Below, piece after piece: positions 1 to 7,321 of a DNA stretch of 64,000 bases; within the stretch, counting starts at the first letter, position 1; every line of letters begins with the position of its first letter. The translations under genes were made by a program, and so were the position numbers. The notes below the pieces were generated by a model. The model saw nothing but the letters and a program-made list of their open reading frames with translations. It did not search any database and was not told the origin of the DNA. The stretch covers positions 186,001-250,000 of the forward strand of contig NZ_QGTR01000003.1 in NCBI RefSeq assembly GCF_003182275.1, written 5' to 3'. This stretch comes from Hoeflea marina (GTDB taxonomy: Bacteria > Pseudomonadota > Alphaproteobacteria > Rhizobiales > Rhizobiaceae).

Positions 1-130
1 TTTTTCGGGGTCGATGCGACCGCCTGGGCTGTTGTGGCAGAATCGCACGGCCGCGGCATTGATTTCGGACAAGTCGCGGCGGAACTGCTCACGGATCCAG
101 ACATGAAACCGCGGCTGCCCCCTGCGCGGC
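1..130 (-). CDS. Possible partial gene running off the left edge
   Basis: On the minus strand one frame stays open from near the stop of the metallo-beta-lactamase gene to the window edge. It reads ...FHVWIREQFRRDLSEINAA... with mostly C or G in third positions, like the neighbouring genes. No ATG or GTG start with a ribosome binding site is visible; an in-frame TTG lies at the DLSEI segment. I do not recognise the family. It may be the 5' part of a gene whose body lies outside the window, a decayed remnant, or chance. Low confidence. Confidence 0.22.
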
Positions 131-158
131 GAAGCAGACTGCGCGTTGCGCCATGCGG

Positions 159-1043
159 TCAGAGGCCGTTGACCGGAACCTTCAGCATCGGCCGGCCATC
201 CTTGTCCCGGGGGATCTCGCCCGCGCGCATGTTGACCTGCAAAGAGGGGATGATCAGCTTCGGAACGGCCAGTTGCCGGTCGCGCTCGGTGCGGAAGCGG
301 ATGAAGTCCTCGCGAGTCTTGCCGCCGCCGACATGGATGTTGTGCTCGCGTTCCGCCGCCACGGTCGTCTCCCAGGCGATGTCGCGGCCGTTGGGGCCAT
401 AGTCGTGGCACATGAACAGCCGCATCGCGTCGGGCAGCGCCAGCACCTTCTGGATCGAATCATAGAGCTGGCCGGCATCGCCGCCTGGGAAATCGGCCCG
501 CGCCGAGCCGCCGTCGGGCATGAACAGCGTGTCGCCGACAAAGGCGGCGTCGCCCATCACATGCACCATGCAGGCCGGCGTGTGGCCGGGCGTGTAGATG
601 GCGAAGGCCTGCATGCCACCCACCCTGTAGGTGTCGCCGTCGGCAAACAGCGCGTCGAACTGCGAGCCGTCGCGCTGGAATTCGGTGCCCTCGTTGAAGA
701 TCTTGCCGAAGGTGTCCTGGACCACCATGATCCTGTCGCCGATGCCGATCCGGCCGCCCAGCTCACCCTGGATGTAGGGCGCGGCGGAGAGATGGTCGGC
801 ATGCACATGCGTCTCGATGATCCATTCGAGCTCAAGGCCGTGCTCGCGGATATAAGCGATCATAGCGTCGGCGTGCCCGTAGGTGATGCGGCCGGCGGCA
901 TAGTCGATGTCCATCACCGTATCGATCACCGCGCAGGCCGCCGATCCGGGATCCTTGACGACATAGGAGATCGTGTTGGTGGCCGGGTCGAAGAACGCCT
1001 TGACCTCCGGCCTGACATCCATGCGGATGGGATGGGGCGACAT
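159..1043 (-). CDS. MBL-fold hydrolase, probable persulfide dioxygenase (Blh/ETHE1-like)
   Basis: This 294-residue metallo-beta-lactamase-fold protein probably oxidises glutathione persulfide to sulfite in the cytoplasm. The metal-site signature HVHADH lies at residues 79-84, and further ligands fit H154 (TPGHTPAC) and D171 (VGDTLF). The opening VKAFFDPATNTISYVV is typical of the Blh/persulfide dioxygenase group found beside BigR in rhizobia. The ATG at 1043 is preferred over an in-frame TTG six bases upstream because GGAGGA sits at the right distance. An AT-rich palindrome lies about 90 bases upstream. No rhodanese domain is fused, and no bigR or partner permease gene is in the window. The exact substrate is inferred. 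Confidence 0.8.
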   Translation of the reverse strand: MSPHPIRMDVRPEVKAFFDPATNTISYVVKDPGSAACAVIDTVMDIDYAAGRITYGHADAMIAYIREHGLELEWIIETHVHADHLSAAPYIQGELGGRIGIGDRIMVVQDTFGKIFNEGTEFQRDGSQFDALFADGDTYRVGGMQAFAIYTPGHTPACMVHVMGDAAFVGDTLFMPDGGSARADFPGGDAGQLYDSIQKVLALPDAMRLFMCHDYGPNGRDIAWETTVAAEREHNIHVGGGKTREDFIRFRTERDRQLAVPKLIIPSLQVNMRAGEIPRDKDGRPMLKVPVNGL

Positions 1044-1129
1044 CGGCAATTCCTCCGGGTTCCTGAACAGGCTTCACCTTGCCGGCGATCACGGCATGCC
1101 GGCGCCGACGGCTTCCAGCCCGGCCAGCA

Positions 1130-1151
1130 TATATAAATGTACGTCTATATT
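1130..1151. promoter_or_regulatory. AT-rich imperfect palindrome, candidate BigR-type operator
   Basis: A 22-base element centred on GTAC has the half-sites TATATAAAT and GTCTATATT, which match at 6 of 9 positions when one is reverse-complemented. It stands out in GC-rich surroundings between the metallo-beta-lactamase gene and benE. BigR, the ArsR-family sulfide sensor of rhizobia, is known to bind AT-rich palindromes upstream of blh genes, so this is its likely counterpart. No bigR gene is present in the window. Confidence 0.45.
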
Positions 1152-1221
1152 CAAGACAACCTATGTCTTCAGGCTGGAATCGGCCATTGCCGCGGGCGGA
1201 AGACCGAGCTCGATCACGTTG

Positions 1222-2373
1222 TCACGCGATCCGTCGCCTGATCTCTTCGAGCCCATGCACCAGCAAGCCGGCGGCCAGGCCCCAGAATGCCGCGCCGACC
1301 CCGAAGGCGGCGATGCCGGAGGCGGTGACGATGAAGGTGGCGGCGGCGGCGAAGCGGGTCGTCGGCACCTCGAAGGCAGAGGTGAGCGCGCCGATCAGCG
1401 GCGAGACCAGCGCCAGGCCGGCGATGACCGCGATGATGGCTGCAGGCATGGCGATGATCGTGGCGATGATCACCGGGCCGAGCATGCCGAGCACGGCCCA
1501 GATCGCGGCATAGACCAGCCCGACCTTCCAGCGCTGGTCGCGGTCGGGATGCACCCCCTCGTCGAGGCAGATCGCCGCGGTGATGGCGGCCATCGAAATG
1601 GTGTGGGCGCCGAACAGCGCCGAGACGGCGGAGGCAATGCCGGTGACGCCCAGCGCGGCGGTGACGGGCGGGGTGAAGCCGTTGGCGCGCAGCACGGCGA
1701 AGCCCGGCAGATTCTGCGAGGCCATGGTGACGAGATAGAGCGGAACGCCGAGCCCGATGAGCACGCCGGGCGCGAATTCGGGCCCGATGAAGGTAAGCGG
1801 CGTCAGGTCGGGCGAGACCTGCGGCCAGGGGGTGCCGCCCCACGAAAAGGCGATCGCCAGGCCGGCCAGCAGGGTGGCGAGCACAGCATGCAGCGGATTG
1901 GCGAGACGGACGAGCAGGAACACCGCCACCAGCGGCAGGACCAGCAGCGGAAAGGCCACCGCCTGGGTGGCGACCGCCAGCGAGAACGGCAGCAGCACGC
2001 CGGCAAGCATGCCGGAGGCGATGCCCGACGGTATGGCGTTGACCGCGCGGTTGACGGGCGGAATGACGCCGGTGAGCGCGATCAGGACGGCGGCGAAGAT
2101 GAAGGCGCCCACGGCCTGGTGGATATCGACGCCGGTGGAGGCAGCGACCAGCGCGGCGCCCGGCGTCGACCAGGCCAGCACGATCGGCACCCGCTTCCAG
2201 GTGCTCAGCAGCGCCGAGCCGGCCGCCTTGGCAAAGCAGATCGCCGCGATCCAGGACGTGGTCTGCTCCGGCGAGGCACCCACGGCCAGCGCCGCGGCGA
2301 GCACCAGCGCGATGGTCGAGCCGAAGCCCACAATGGCCGCCACCAGCGCGGCCGAGATCATCGAAAGAGGCAT
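1222..2373 (-). CDS. benE: Benzoate/H+ symporter, BenE family
   Basis: A 383-residue, very hydrophobic protein with about twelve membrane segments, matching the usual length and the small-residue-rich composition of BenE transporters. The family imports benzoate or related aromatic acids with protons across the inner membrane. The start is the ATG at 2373 preceded by AAGGA. It lies 59 bases downstream of the dehydroquinase gene on the same strand, so the two may be co-transcribed. This would fit uptake and metabolism of an alicyclic or aromatic acid such as quinate, but no other aromatic pathway genes are nearby. The family call is secure; the substrate is not. Confidence 0.85.
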   Translation of the reverse strand: MPLSMISAALVAAIVGFGSTIALVLAAALAVGASPEQTTSWIAAICFAKAAGSALLSTWKRVPIVLAWSTPGAALVAASTGVDIHQAVGAFIFAAVLIALTGVIPPVNRAVNAIPSGIASGMLAGVLLPFSLAVATQAVAFPLLVLPLVAVFLLVRLANPLHAVLATLLAGLAIAFSWGGTPWPQVSPDLTPLTFIGPEFAPGVLIGLGVPLYLVTMASQNLPGFAVLRANGFTPPVTAALGVTGIASAVSALFGAHTISMAAITAAICLDEGVHPDRDQRWKVGLVYAAIWAVLGMLGPVIIATIIAMPAAIIAVIAGLALVSPLIGALTSAFEVPTTRFAAAATFIVTASGIAAFGVGAAFWGLAAGLLVHGLEEIRRRIA

Positions 2374-2432
2374 GGGCGGTCCTTGCTGAGCCGGCCCGGC
2401 AGTCCGGTGACGGCCGGGTCGTGCCTTCGGCG

Positions 2433-2879
2433 CTATGACTGCTTCTGCAGCAGGCGGCCGGCGCGCTGCACCGCGAGCGTATACCCCTGGGTGCCGAAGC
2501 CGCAGATGACGCCGTCGGCGCGCCCCGAGACAAAGGAGTGATGGCGGAAGCTCTCGCGCTTGTGGATGTTGGAAATGTGGACTTCCAGCACCACGCCGTC
2601 AAAGGCGTTGAGCGCATCGAGAACGGCCACCGACGTGTGGCTCAGGGCGGCGGGATTGATGATGATCGCCGCCGCCGTCTCGCGCGCCTCGTGGATCCAG
2701 TCGACCAGCTGGTATTCGGCGTTGGACTGGGCGAACCTGATCTCCAGGCCGAGCCGGCCGGCTTCGGCGCGGCATTCCGCCTCCACGTCGGCGAGCGTTT
2801 CATGACCGTAGATCTCCGGCTGACGCTTGCCCAGCAGGTTGAGATTGGGGCCGTTGAGGATGTAAATGGTGCGGCTCAC
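2433..2879 (-). CDS. aroQ: Type II 3-dehydroquinate dehydratase
   Basis: A 148-residue dodecameric-type dehydroquinase that interconverts 3-dehydroquinate and 3-dehydroshikimate. The opening [18 protein letters not shown] carries the active-site loop with R19 and Y24. The EVHISN motif with the catalytic histidine and the [10 protein letters not shown] segment follow. I chose the GTG at 2877-2879 because [12 protein letters not shown] is the conserved N terminus; the open frame extends further upstream without family similarity. Its position next to a BenE transporter, away from other shikimate genes, suggests a catabolic (quinate-type) paralogue rather than the biosynthetic copy. That role is an inference. 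Confidence 0.9.
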   Translation of the reverse strand: MSRTIYILNGPNLNLLGKRQPEIYGHETLADVEAECRAEAGRLGLEIRFAQSNAEYQLVDWIHEARETAAAIIINPAALSHTSVAVLDALNAFDGVVLEVHISNIHKRESFRHHSFVSGRADGVICGFGTQGYTLAVQRAGRLLQKQS

Positions 2880-3119
2880 GGAGACCTGCCTTCCTGCTGA
2901 CGCATGCCGCCCGAATGCGTGCAGCGGCTTCGGGATCACGACATGCTCGATTATAAAGAGCCAAGGCACATCGCGTGAATCAGAATTCACGCTGTATGTT
3001 TTGGCGACTGCGATGTCGATCACCGCGCCCGCGCGCGGGGCGGCAGGCGCCGGCGACCGTGACCGGCGCGGATATGTCCGACATTCCGGTCGCAGCGTCA
3101 AGCGCGCCGCGACCTTCGC

Positions 3120-4391
3120 TCAGGCCTTGCCTTTCCAGGGGATGAGCCATTTCTCAGCCATCCGCATGAGGATGTCGATCGAATAGCCGATGATGCCGAT
3201 CAGGATGATGCCCATGATGACGATGTCGGTGTTCTGGAACTTCGAGGCGGCGATGATCATCTTGCCGGCGCCCTTCTCGGCCGCCACCAGTTCGGCCGCC
3301 ACCACCGTTCCCCAGCACACGCCCATGGCAACGCGGGCGCCGGTGAAGATCTCGGGCAGCGAATTGGGCACGATGACACGGGTGAGCAGCTGCCATTTCG
3401 AGGCGCCAAGCGAATAGGCGGCGTGGACCTTGGTGATGCGCACGCCCGATACGCCCGAGCGCGCGGCGATGACCATGATCCAGAGTGCTGCCAGGAACAG
3501 CAGCGAGATCTTGCCGGTTTCCCAGATGCCGAACCAGATGATGATCAGCGGGATCAGCGCCAGCGGCGGCACCGGCCGCATGAACTCGACGATCGGGTCG
3601 AACCAGCCGCGGAACCAGCTGTTGAGCCCCATGGCGTAGCCCAGCGGGACGCCGACGATGGAGCCGAGAAAGAAGCCCACCAGCACACGGTAGAGCGACC
3701 AGGAGAGGTTTTCCCACAGCGTCACGTTCTGGTAGCCGTTTTTCGAGATCTCGATGAAGCGGGCGACCACGGTTTCGGGCGCCGGCAGCCAGATCGGCTC
3801 CATCTGCCAGCCCTTGGCCGGTTCGAAGGCCAGGCTGCCCTTGTCGGTCATCCGCACCAGACCGCTCGGGATTTCGATCTCGCCGTTGGGGGTGACCGGC
3901 CTGCCGTCGACGGAGGTGATCACAGCCTCCGGCGCATCGGGCAGGAGGTCGTTGCGCGAGATCAGCGTCGAGCGCCAGGCAACCATGTCGAGCGACCGGT
4001 CCCGGGCAAAGCCGACATCGGCGGCCGCGTCGAGGGGAGCCAGGTCGGCCGCCTCGGAGGCCTGGTGCACGTCGACCAGGATGATGCCGTCGTCGGTGCT
4101 GCCGTCCGGCGCGGTGGCCTGGTAGGCGATGCTGGCCTTGCCGACAAAGGGGCCGGGCACGTGCAGGAAGCCGGGAACCAGCGTGGAACCGGTGAACGAA
4201 CACCAGATCAGAAAGATCGACAGCACCGAGATGATGGACGCCACCCGGTTGGAGCTGACCGCGCTCTCGTCGCCGAAGGTCACGGTCTTGAGGCTGGTGA
4301 AGTCATGCTTGCGCGTGAACAGGCCGCGCACCAGGCTGTAACCCGTCATGGCGGCGGCGAAGATGGCGACATAGATGAGAAGGATGGTCAT
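3120..4391 (-). CDS. tauC: Taurine-type ABC transporter permease with N-terminal insertion
   Basis: A 423-residue inner-membrane permease of the NitT/TauT class, predicted to form the channel for taurine import. The C-terminal 250 residues, from WLPAPETVVARF onward, are a normal TauC/SsuC domain with the EAA-type cytoplasmic loop (AAYSLGASKWQLLTRV). Ahead of it are two extra membrane segments (about 1-20 and 50-68) and a soluble stretch of about 110 residues, so the protein is much longer than the usual 250-280. The start codon overlaps the tauB stop as ATGA, which indicates translational coupling. Similarity to TauC and context support taurine; other small sulfonates are possible. Confidence 0.85.
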   Translation of the reverse strand: MTILLIYVAIFAAAMTGYSLVRGLFTRKHDFTSLKTVTFGDESAVSSNRVASIISVLSIFLIWCSFTGSTLVPGFLHVPGPFVGKASIAYQATAPDGSTDDGIILVDVHQASEAADLAPLDAAADVGFARDRSLDMVAWRSTLISRNDLLPDAPEAVITSVDGRPVTPNGEIEIPSGLVRMTDKGSLAFEPAKGWQMEPIWLPAPETVVARFIEISKNGYQNVTLWENLSWSLYRVLVGFFLGSIVGVPLGYAMGLNSWFRGWFDPIVEFMRPVPPLALIPLIIIWFGIWETGKISLLFLAALWIMVIAARSGVSGVRITKVHAAYSLGASKWQLLTRVIVPNSLPEIFTGARVAMGVCWGTVVAAELVAAEKGAGKMIIAASKFQNTDIVIMGIILIGIIGYSIDILMRMAEKWLIPWKGKA

Positions 4392-5194
4392 GCCACGCTC
4401 TCCGTGCGACCCATGATTTCCTCTTCCATGTCCCAGATCATGCTGAGGATTTCCTCGCGCTTGCTGGCGAAATCCGGATGTTTCTTGACCTGGCGCAGGT
4501 CGGCGTTGACGCCCATTTCGGCAAAGGGCAGCCGGTATTCGCGGTGCAGCCGGCCGGGGCGCGGCGCCATCACCACCAGTCGTTCACCCAGAAGCAACGC
4601 CTCCTCGACCGAGTGGGTGATCAGGATGATGGTCTTGCCGGTTTCCTTCCACAGCTTGAGCACCAGGCCCTGCATCTTCTCGCGGGTCAGCGCGTCGAGC
4701 GCGCCCAGCGGCTCGTCCATCAGGATGACATCGGGATCGTTGGCGAGGCAGCGGGCCAGCGCCACGCGCTGCTGCATGCCGCCGGAGAGCTCGTAGACTG
4801 CCTTGTCCTTGAAATCGCGCAGGCCGACGGTGTCGAGCAGATGATCGACGATCTCGCGGCTCTGAGCCTTCGGCATGCCCTTCATGTCGGGGCCGAAGGA
4901 CACGTTCTTGCGCACGCTCATCCATTCGAACAGCGCGCCCTGCTGGAACACCATGCCGCGCTCGGCCGCCGGTCCTGTGACCACGTGGCCATTGAGCTCC
5001 ACCCTGCCCGAGGTGGGCGCCAGGAACCCGGCGACGATGTTGAGCAGGGTTGTCTTGCCGCAGCCCGAAGGTCCGAGCACCGACATCAGTTCGCCCTTGG
5101 CAATGTCGAGCGAGACATTCTGCAAGGCCTGCACGGATCCGCCGTTGGGCAGTTCGAAACGCATGGAGATATTGTCGATTTTCAGTCCGGACAC
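4388..5194 (-). CDS. tauB: Taurine-type ABC transporter ATP-binding protein
   Basis: A 268-residue cytoplasmic ATPase that powers the TauA/TauC importer. Walker A (GPSGCGKTT) lies at residues 41-49, followed by the Q-loop (MVFQQGALFEW), the signature LSGGMQQR, Walker B (VILMDEP) and the switch histidine (LITHSVEEA). The GTG at 5192-5194, preceded by AGGGGA, gives the standard N terminus MSGLKIDNIS; the frame stays open upstream but has no family similarity. It overlaps tauC by four bases and follows tauA after a hairpin. The length and sequence are typical of TauB/SsuB proteins. Confidence 0.9.
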   Translation of the reverse strand: MSGLKIDNISMRFELPNGGSVQALQNVSLDIAKGELMSVLGPSGCGKTTLLNIVAGFLAPTSGRVELNGHVVTGPAAERGMVFQQGALFEWMSVRKNVSFGPDMKGMPKAQSREIVDHLLDTVGLRDFKDKAVYELSGGMQQRVALARCLANDPDVILMDEPLGALDALTREKMQGLVLKLWKETGKTIILITHSVEEALLLGERLVVMAPRPGRLHREYRLPFAEMGVNADLRQVKKHPDFASKREEILSMIWDMEEEIMGRTESVA

Positions 5195-5251
5195 TGCGTT
5201 CCCCTGTGATGATCGTGGCCCTGTCCGCAACGGACCGCCCTGCGCGGAAAT

Positions 5252-5275
5252 GGCCGCCCGCTCAAGCGGACGGCC
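5252..5275 (-). terminator. Hairpin between tauA and tauB
   Basis: A 10-bp GC stem (one G-U pair in RNA) closes a four-base loop. It begins 7 bases after the tauA stop codon, with no strong U tract after it. It may attenuate transcription into tauBC or protect the 3' end of tauA mRNA, giving more binding protein than membrane components. The same arrangement follows the other two solute-binding-protein genes in the window. Confidence 0.55.
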
Positions 5276-5282
5276 GCTCGCA

Positions 5283-6287
5283 TCACATCTTCGAGGCTGC
5301 CTCGAGGTAGCTGGCGTCGACGGCGCTGTCATAGGAATCGCGCGCCTTGTCGATGGTGCCTTGGGCGACGAAGAAGTCGGCCACTTCCTTGAGGAAGGTC
5401 TGGGTGCCGCCGCCGAGCCATTCCGGGCTCAGCATCTCATCGACGGTCGGGAAGGCAAAGCCGGCAAGGGTGTCCTTGGTGGCTGCTTCATCCATGCCGG
5501 CTGCCTTGGCGAGAACCGGCAGCATTTCCTCTGCGCCGCCACCGGCATATTTGGCGTTCATGTCGGCCGTGACCTTGAGGAACTTGGCCAGCACCTCGGG
5601 ATGTTCCTTCGCCCAGGCGGTCGAGACCGTGGTGGCATCGAAGACCTTGATGCCGAGCGCTTCCTTTTCGGCGCCGTTCAAGAGCACATTGCCGTGCTCC
5701 TTCATGCGGCGCAGCGCCCCGCCCCAGCCGCAGACCATGTCGAGATTGCCATTGGCAAAGGCGGCCGCGCCGTCGGGCGGCGACATGTCGACGACCTTCA
5801 TGGTCGAGACGTCGACACCGAAATGCGCCATCTGCTTGAGGAATCCGTAATGGGCGGCAGTGCCGAGCGGCACGCCGACTTCCTTGCCTTCAAGTTCCTT
5901 GGCGTTGTCCTTGGTGATCTCGAGATTGGAACGGACGACGCAGTTGTCGTTGTCGGAATAGGAGACGGCGACGTCGACGACCTGCAGGTCCTGGCCGGCG
6001 GACGTGGCAACCACGAAGGGCGGAATTCCCTGCGAGAACGAAATCTGCACGTCGCCCGACGCCATGGCCGCCGACATCGCGGTGCCGGCATCGAAGGACA
6101 CCCAGTTCACCTTCATGCCGAGAGCCTCCTCGTACAGGCCGTTGGCCTGGGCGAACTGGTTGGGTGTCGGCCATTCGAGGAAGTAGGCGACCGTCAGCTC
6201 TTCGGCCGCCGCATGGGTCGAAAAGCCGGCACCGGCCATGACCGCTGCGGCTGCGACGCCCATCATGAATTTCACAGACTGTTTCAT
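5283..6287 (-). CDS. tauA: Taurine ABC transporter substrate-binding protein
   Basis: A 334-residue periplasmic binding protein. Residues 1-28 form a Sec signal peptide with a likely cut after THAAA. The mature protein begins with EELTVAYFLEWPTPNQ, a hallmark of TauA-like proteins in rhizobia and roseobacters. The fold is NMT1/NitT-type. The gene is first in tauABC, and xsc, tpa and tauR lie close by, so taurine is the best substrate prediction. A perfect 21-base palindrome ends about 16 bases upstream of the ATG and may be a regulator site. A hairpin follows the stop codon. Confidence 0.9.
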   Translation of the reverse strand: MKQSVKFMMGVAAAAVMAGAGFSTHAAAEELTVAYFLEWPTPNQFAQANGLYEEALGMKVNWVSFDAGTAMSAAMASGDVQISFSQGIPPFVVATSAGQDLQVVDVAVSYSDNDNCVVRSNLEITKDNAKELEGKEVGVPLGTAAHYGFLKQMAHFGVDVSTMKVVDMSPPDGAAAFANGNLDMVCGWGGALRRMKEHGNVLLNGAEKEALGIKVFDATTVSTAWAKEHPEVLAKFLKVTADMNAKYAGGGAEEMLPVLAKAAGMDEAATKDTLAGFAFPTVDEMLSPEWLGGGTQTFLKEVADFFVAQGTIDKARDSYDSAVDASYLEAASKM

Positions 6288-6303
6288 AGTGCACTCCCGT
6301 TCC

Positions 6304-6324
6304 TTGACCGGACGATCCGGTCAA
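6304..6324. promoter_or_regulatory. Perfect 21-bp palindrome upstream of tauA
   Basis: TTGACCGGA-CGA-TCCGGTCAA has two perfect 9-base arms and lies 17-37 bases before the tauA ATG. The same nonamer occurs upstream of xsc and tpa. It may be a TauR operator or a hairpin in the leader. The rest of the 263-base gap (6288-6550) shows no gene; it should carry the tauA promoter, but I see no convincing -35/-10 pair. Confidence 0.5.
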
Positions 6325-6550
6325 TCCAATGACCAATCCCGATTCTGGCGCCGGACGGCTCGACCGTCCCGATGCGCGACCGGACTGCTGCTGTTCCACC
6401 ATTCTCCGGTCCGTTATCCACGCCATCCGCGATGGGAATGGCGAAACCGGACTCTCCGATCTGATTAGAGTACAAGCGCGTTTCCGTCCTTAGCGCCAGT
6501 TTGCAACACACCATGTAGCCAAGGACCGGCGCCTCGCTTCCGCGCCCGCA

Positions 6551-7321
6551 TCAGGACGTCAGGATCAGGCGGATTATTCCGGAAACCGCGATGCAGAGCA
6601 ACAATATCAGTGTCGCACGGCGGAATCCCGCGTCCGAGGCGGCCAGAAACCGTCTGGACCCAAGCACGATGCCGACAGCGACCAACGGCAGCGCGCACAG
6701 CACCAGGAGCAGTGTCTGGCGGCCAATCAGCCCGCCGCCGGCCAGCAGCACCCCGGCATAGATGTCGCTGAGAAAGAAATAAGCCACCAGCGTCGCCCGG
6801 ATCCGGAACGGCGGCGTGGCGCTGAGCGTCATGACGGTGACGATGAACAGACCCGAGAGAGCCATCGCGCCATTGATGGCGCCGGCGATCAGACCGACGC
6901 CCAGCCAGGCGGCGAGCGACAGGTTTCGGGGCACCGGCGGAACGAGGAACAGAACCAGACAGACGGCGGCGACGAATCCGTAGACAGCCAGTCGCAGCGT
7001 GGAGGGATCGGCAATCGCCAAGAGCAGCACGCCCGCCGGATTCCCGGCCAGGCCGCCGGCCAGCAGCGCGCCGGCCAACTTCCAGTCGATGTCGCGCCAG
7101 ATGCTGCGGCCCTGCAGGATGCTGGCCGCCACCTCGAGCAGCACGGCCACCGGGACCGCCAGCGCCGGCTCGACCACGAAGGACAGGCCGGCGACGGTGA
7201 CGGCGGAGAAGCCGAAGCCGGAATAGCCGCGGGCGAAGCCCGCCGCCAGCAGCACGAGCGCTGCGACGGCGGCCTGCGGCGCGGTCAGCCCGAGGAGGCC
7301 GAGCAGGTCCGTCTCAGGCAC
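6551..7321 (-). CDS. tauE: TauE/SafE-family sulfite exporter
   Basis: A 256-residue membrane protein with about eight transmembrane segments, of the TauE/SafE (formerly DUF81) family. In taurine-degrading bacteria such proteins are proposed to export sulfite or another sulfur anion released by Xsc. The GTG start at 7321 overlaps the xsc stop (GTGCCTGA), so the two are almost certainly translated together, which strongly supports a role in removing sulfite. The family is broad and its transport specificity rarely proven, so the substrate comes from context. Confidence 0.85.
   Translation of the reverse strand: MPETDLLGLLGLTAPQAAVAALVLLAAGFARGYSGFGFSAVTVAGLSFVVEPALAVPVAVLLEVAASILQGRSIWRDIDWKLAGALLAGGLAGNPAGVLLLAIADPSTLRLAVYGFVAAVCLVLFLVPPVPRNLSLAAWLGVGLIAGAINGAMALSGLFIVTVMTLSATPPFRIRATLVAYFFLSDIYAGVLLAGGGLIGRQTLLLVLCALPLVAVGIVLGSRRFLAASDAGFRRATLILLLCIAVSGIIRLILTS

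Noticed and set aside
34-402. Plus-strand open frame at the left edge
   Set aside because: It continues deep into the metallo-beta-lactamase gene on the other strand and has weaker third-position G+C than the opposite frame.
973-2541. Long open frame on the plus strand across the benE gene
   Set aside because: It is the antisense frame of benE; its translation is low-complexity (G, R, D, H rich) as expected of a shadow in GC-rich DNA.
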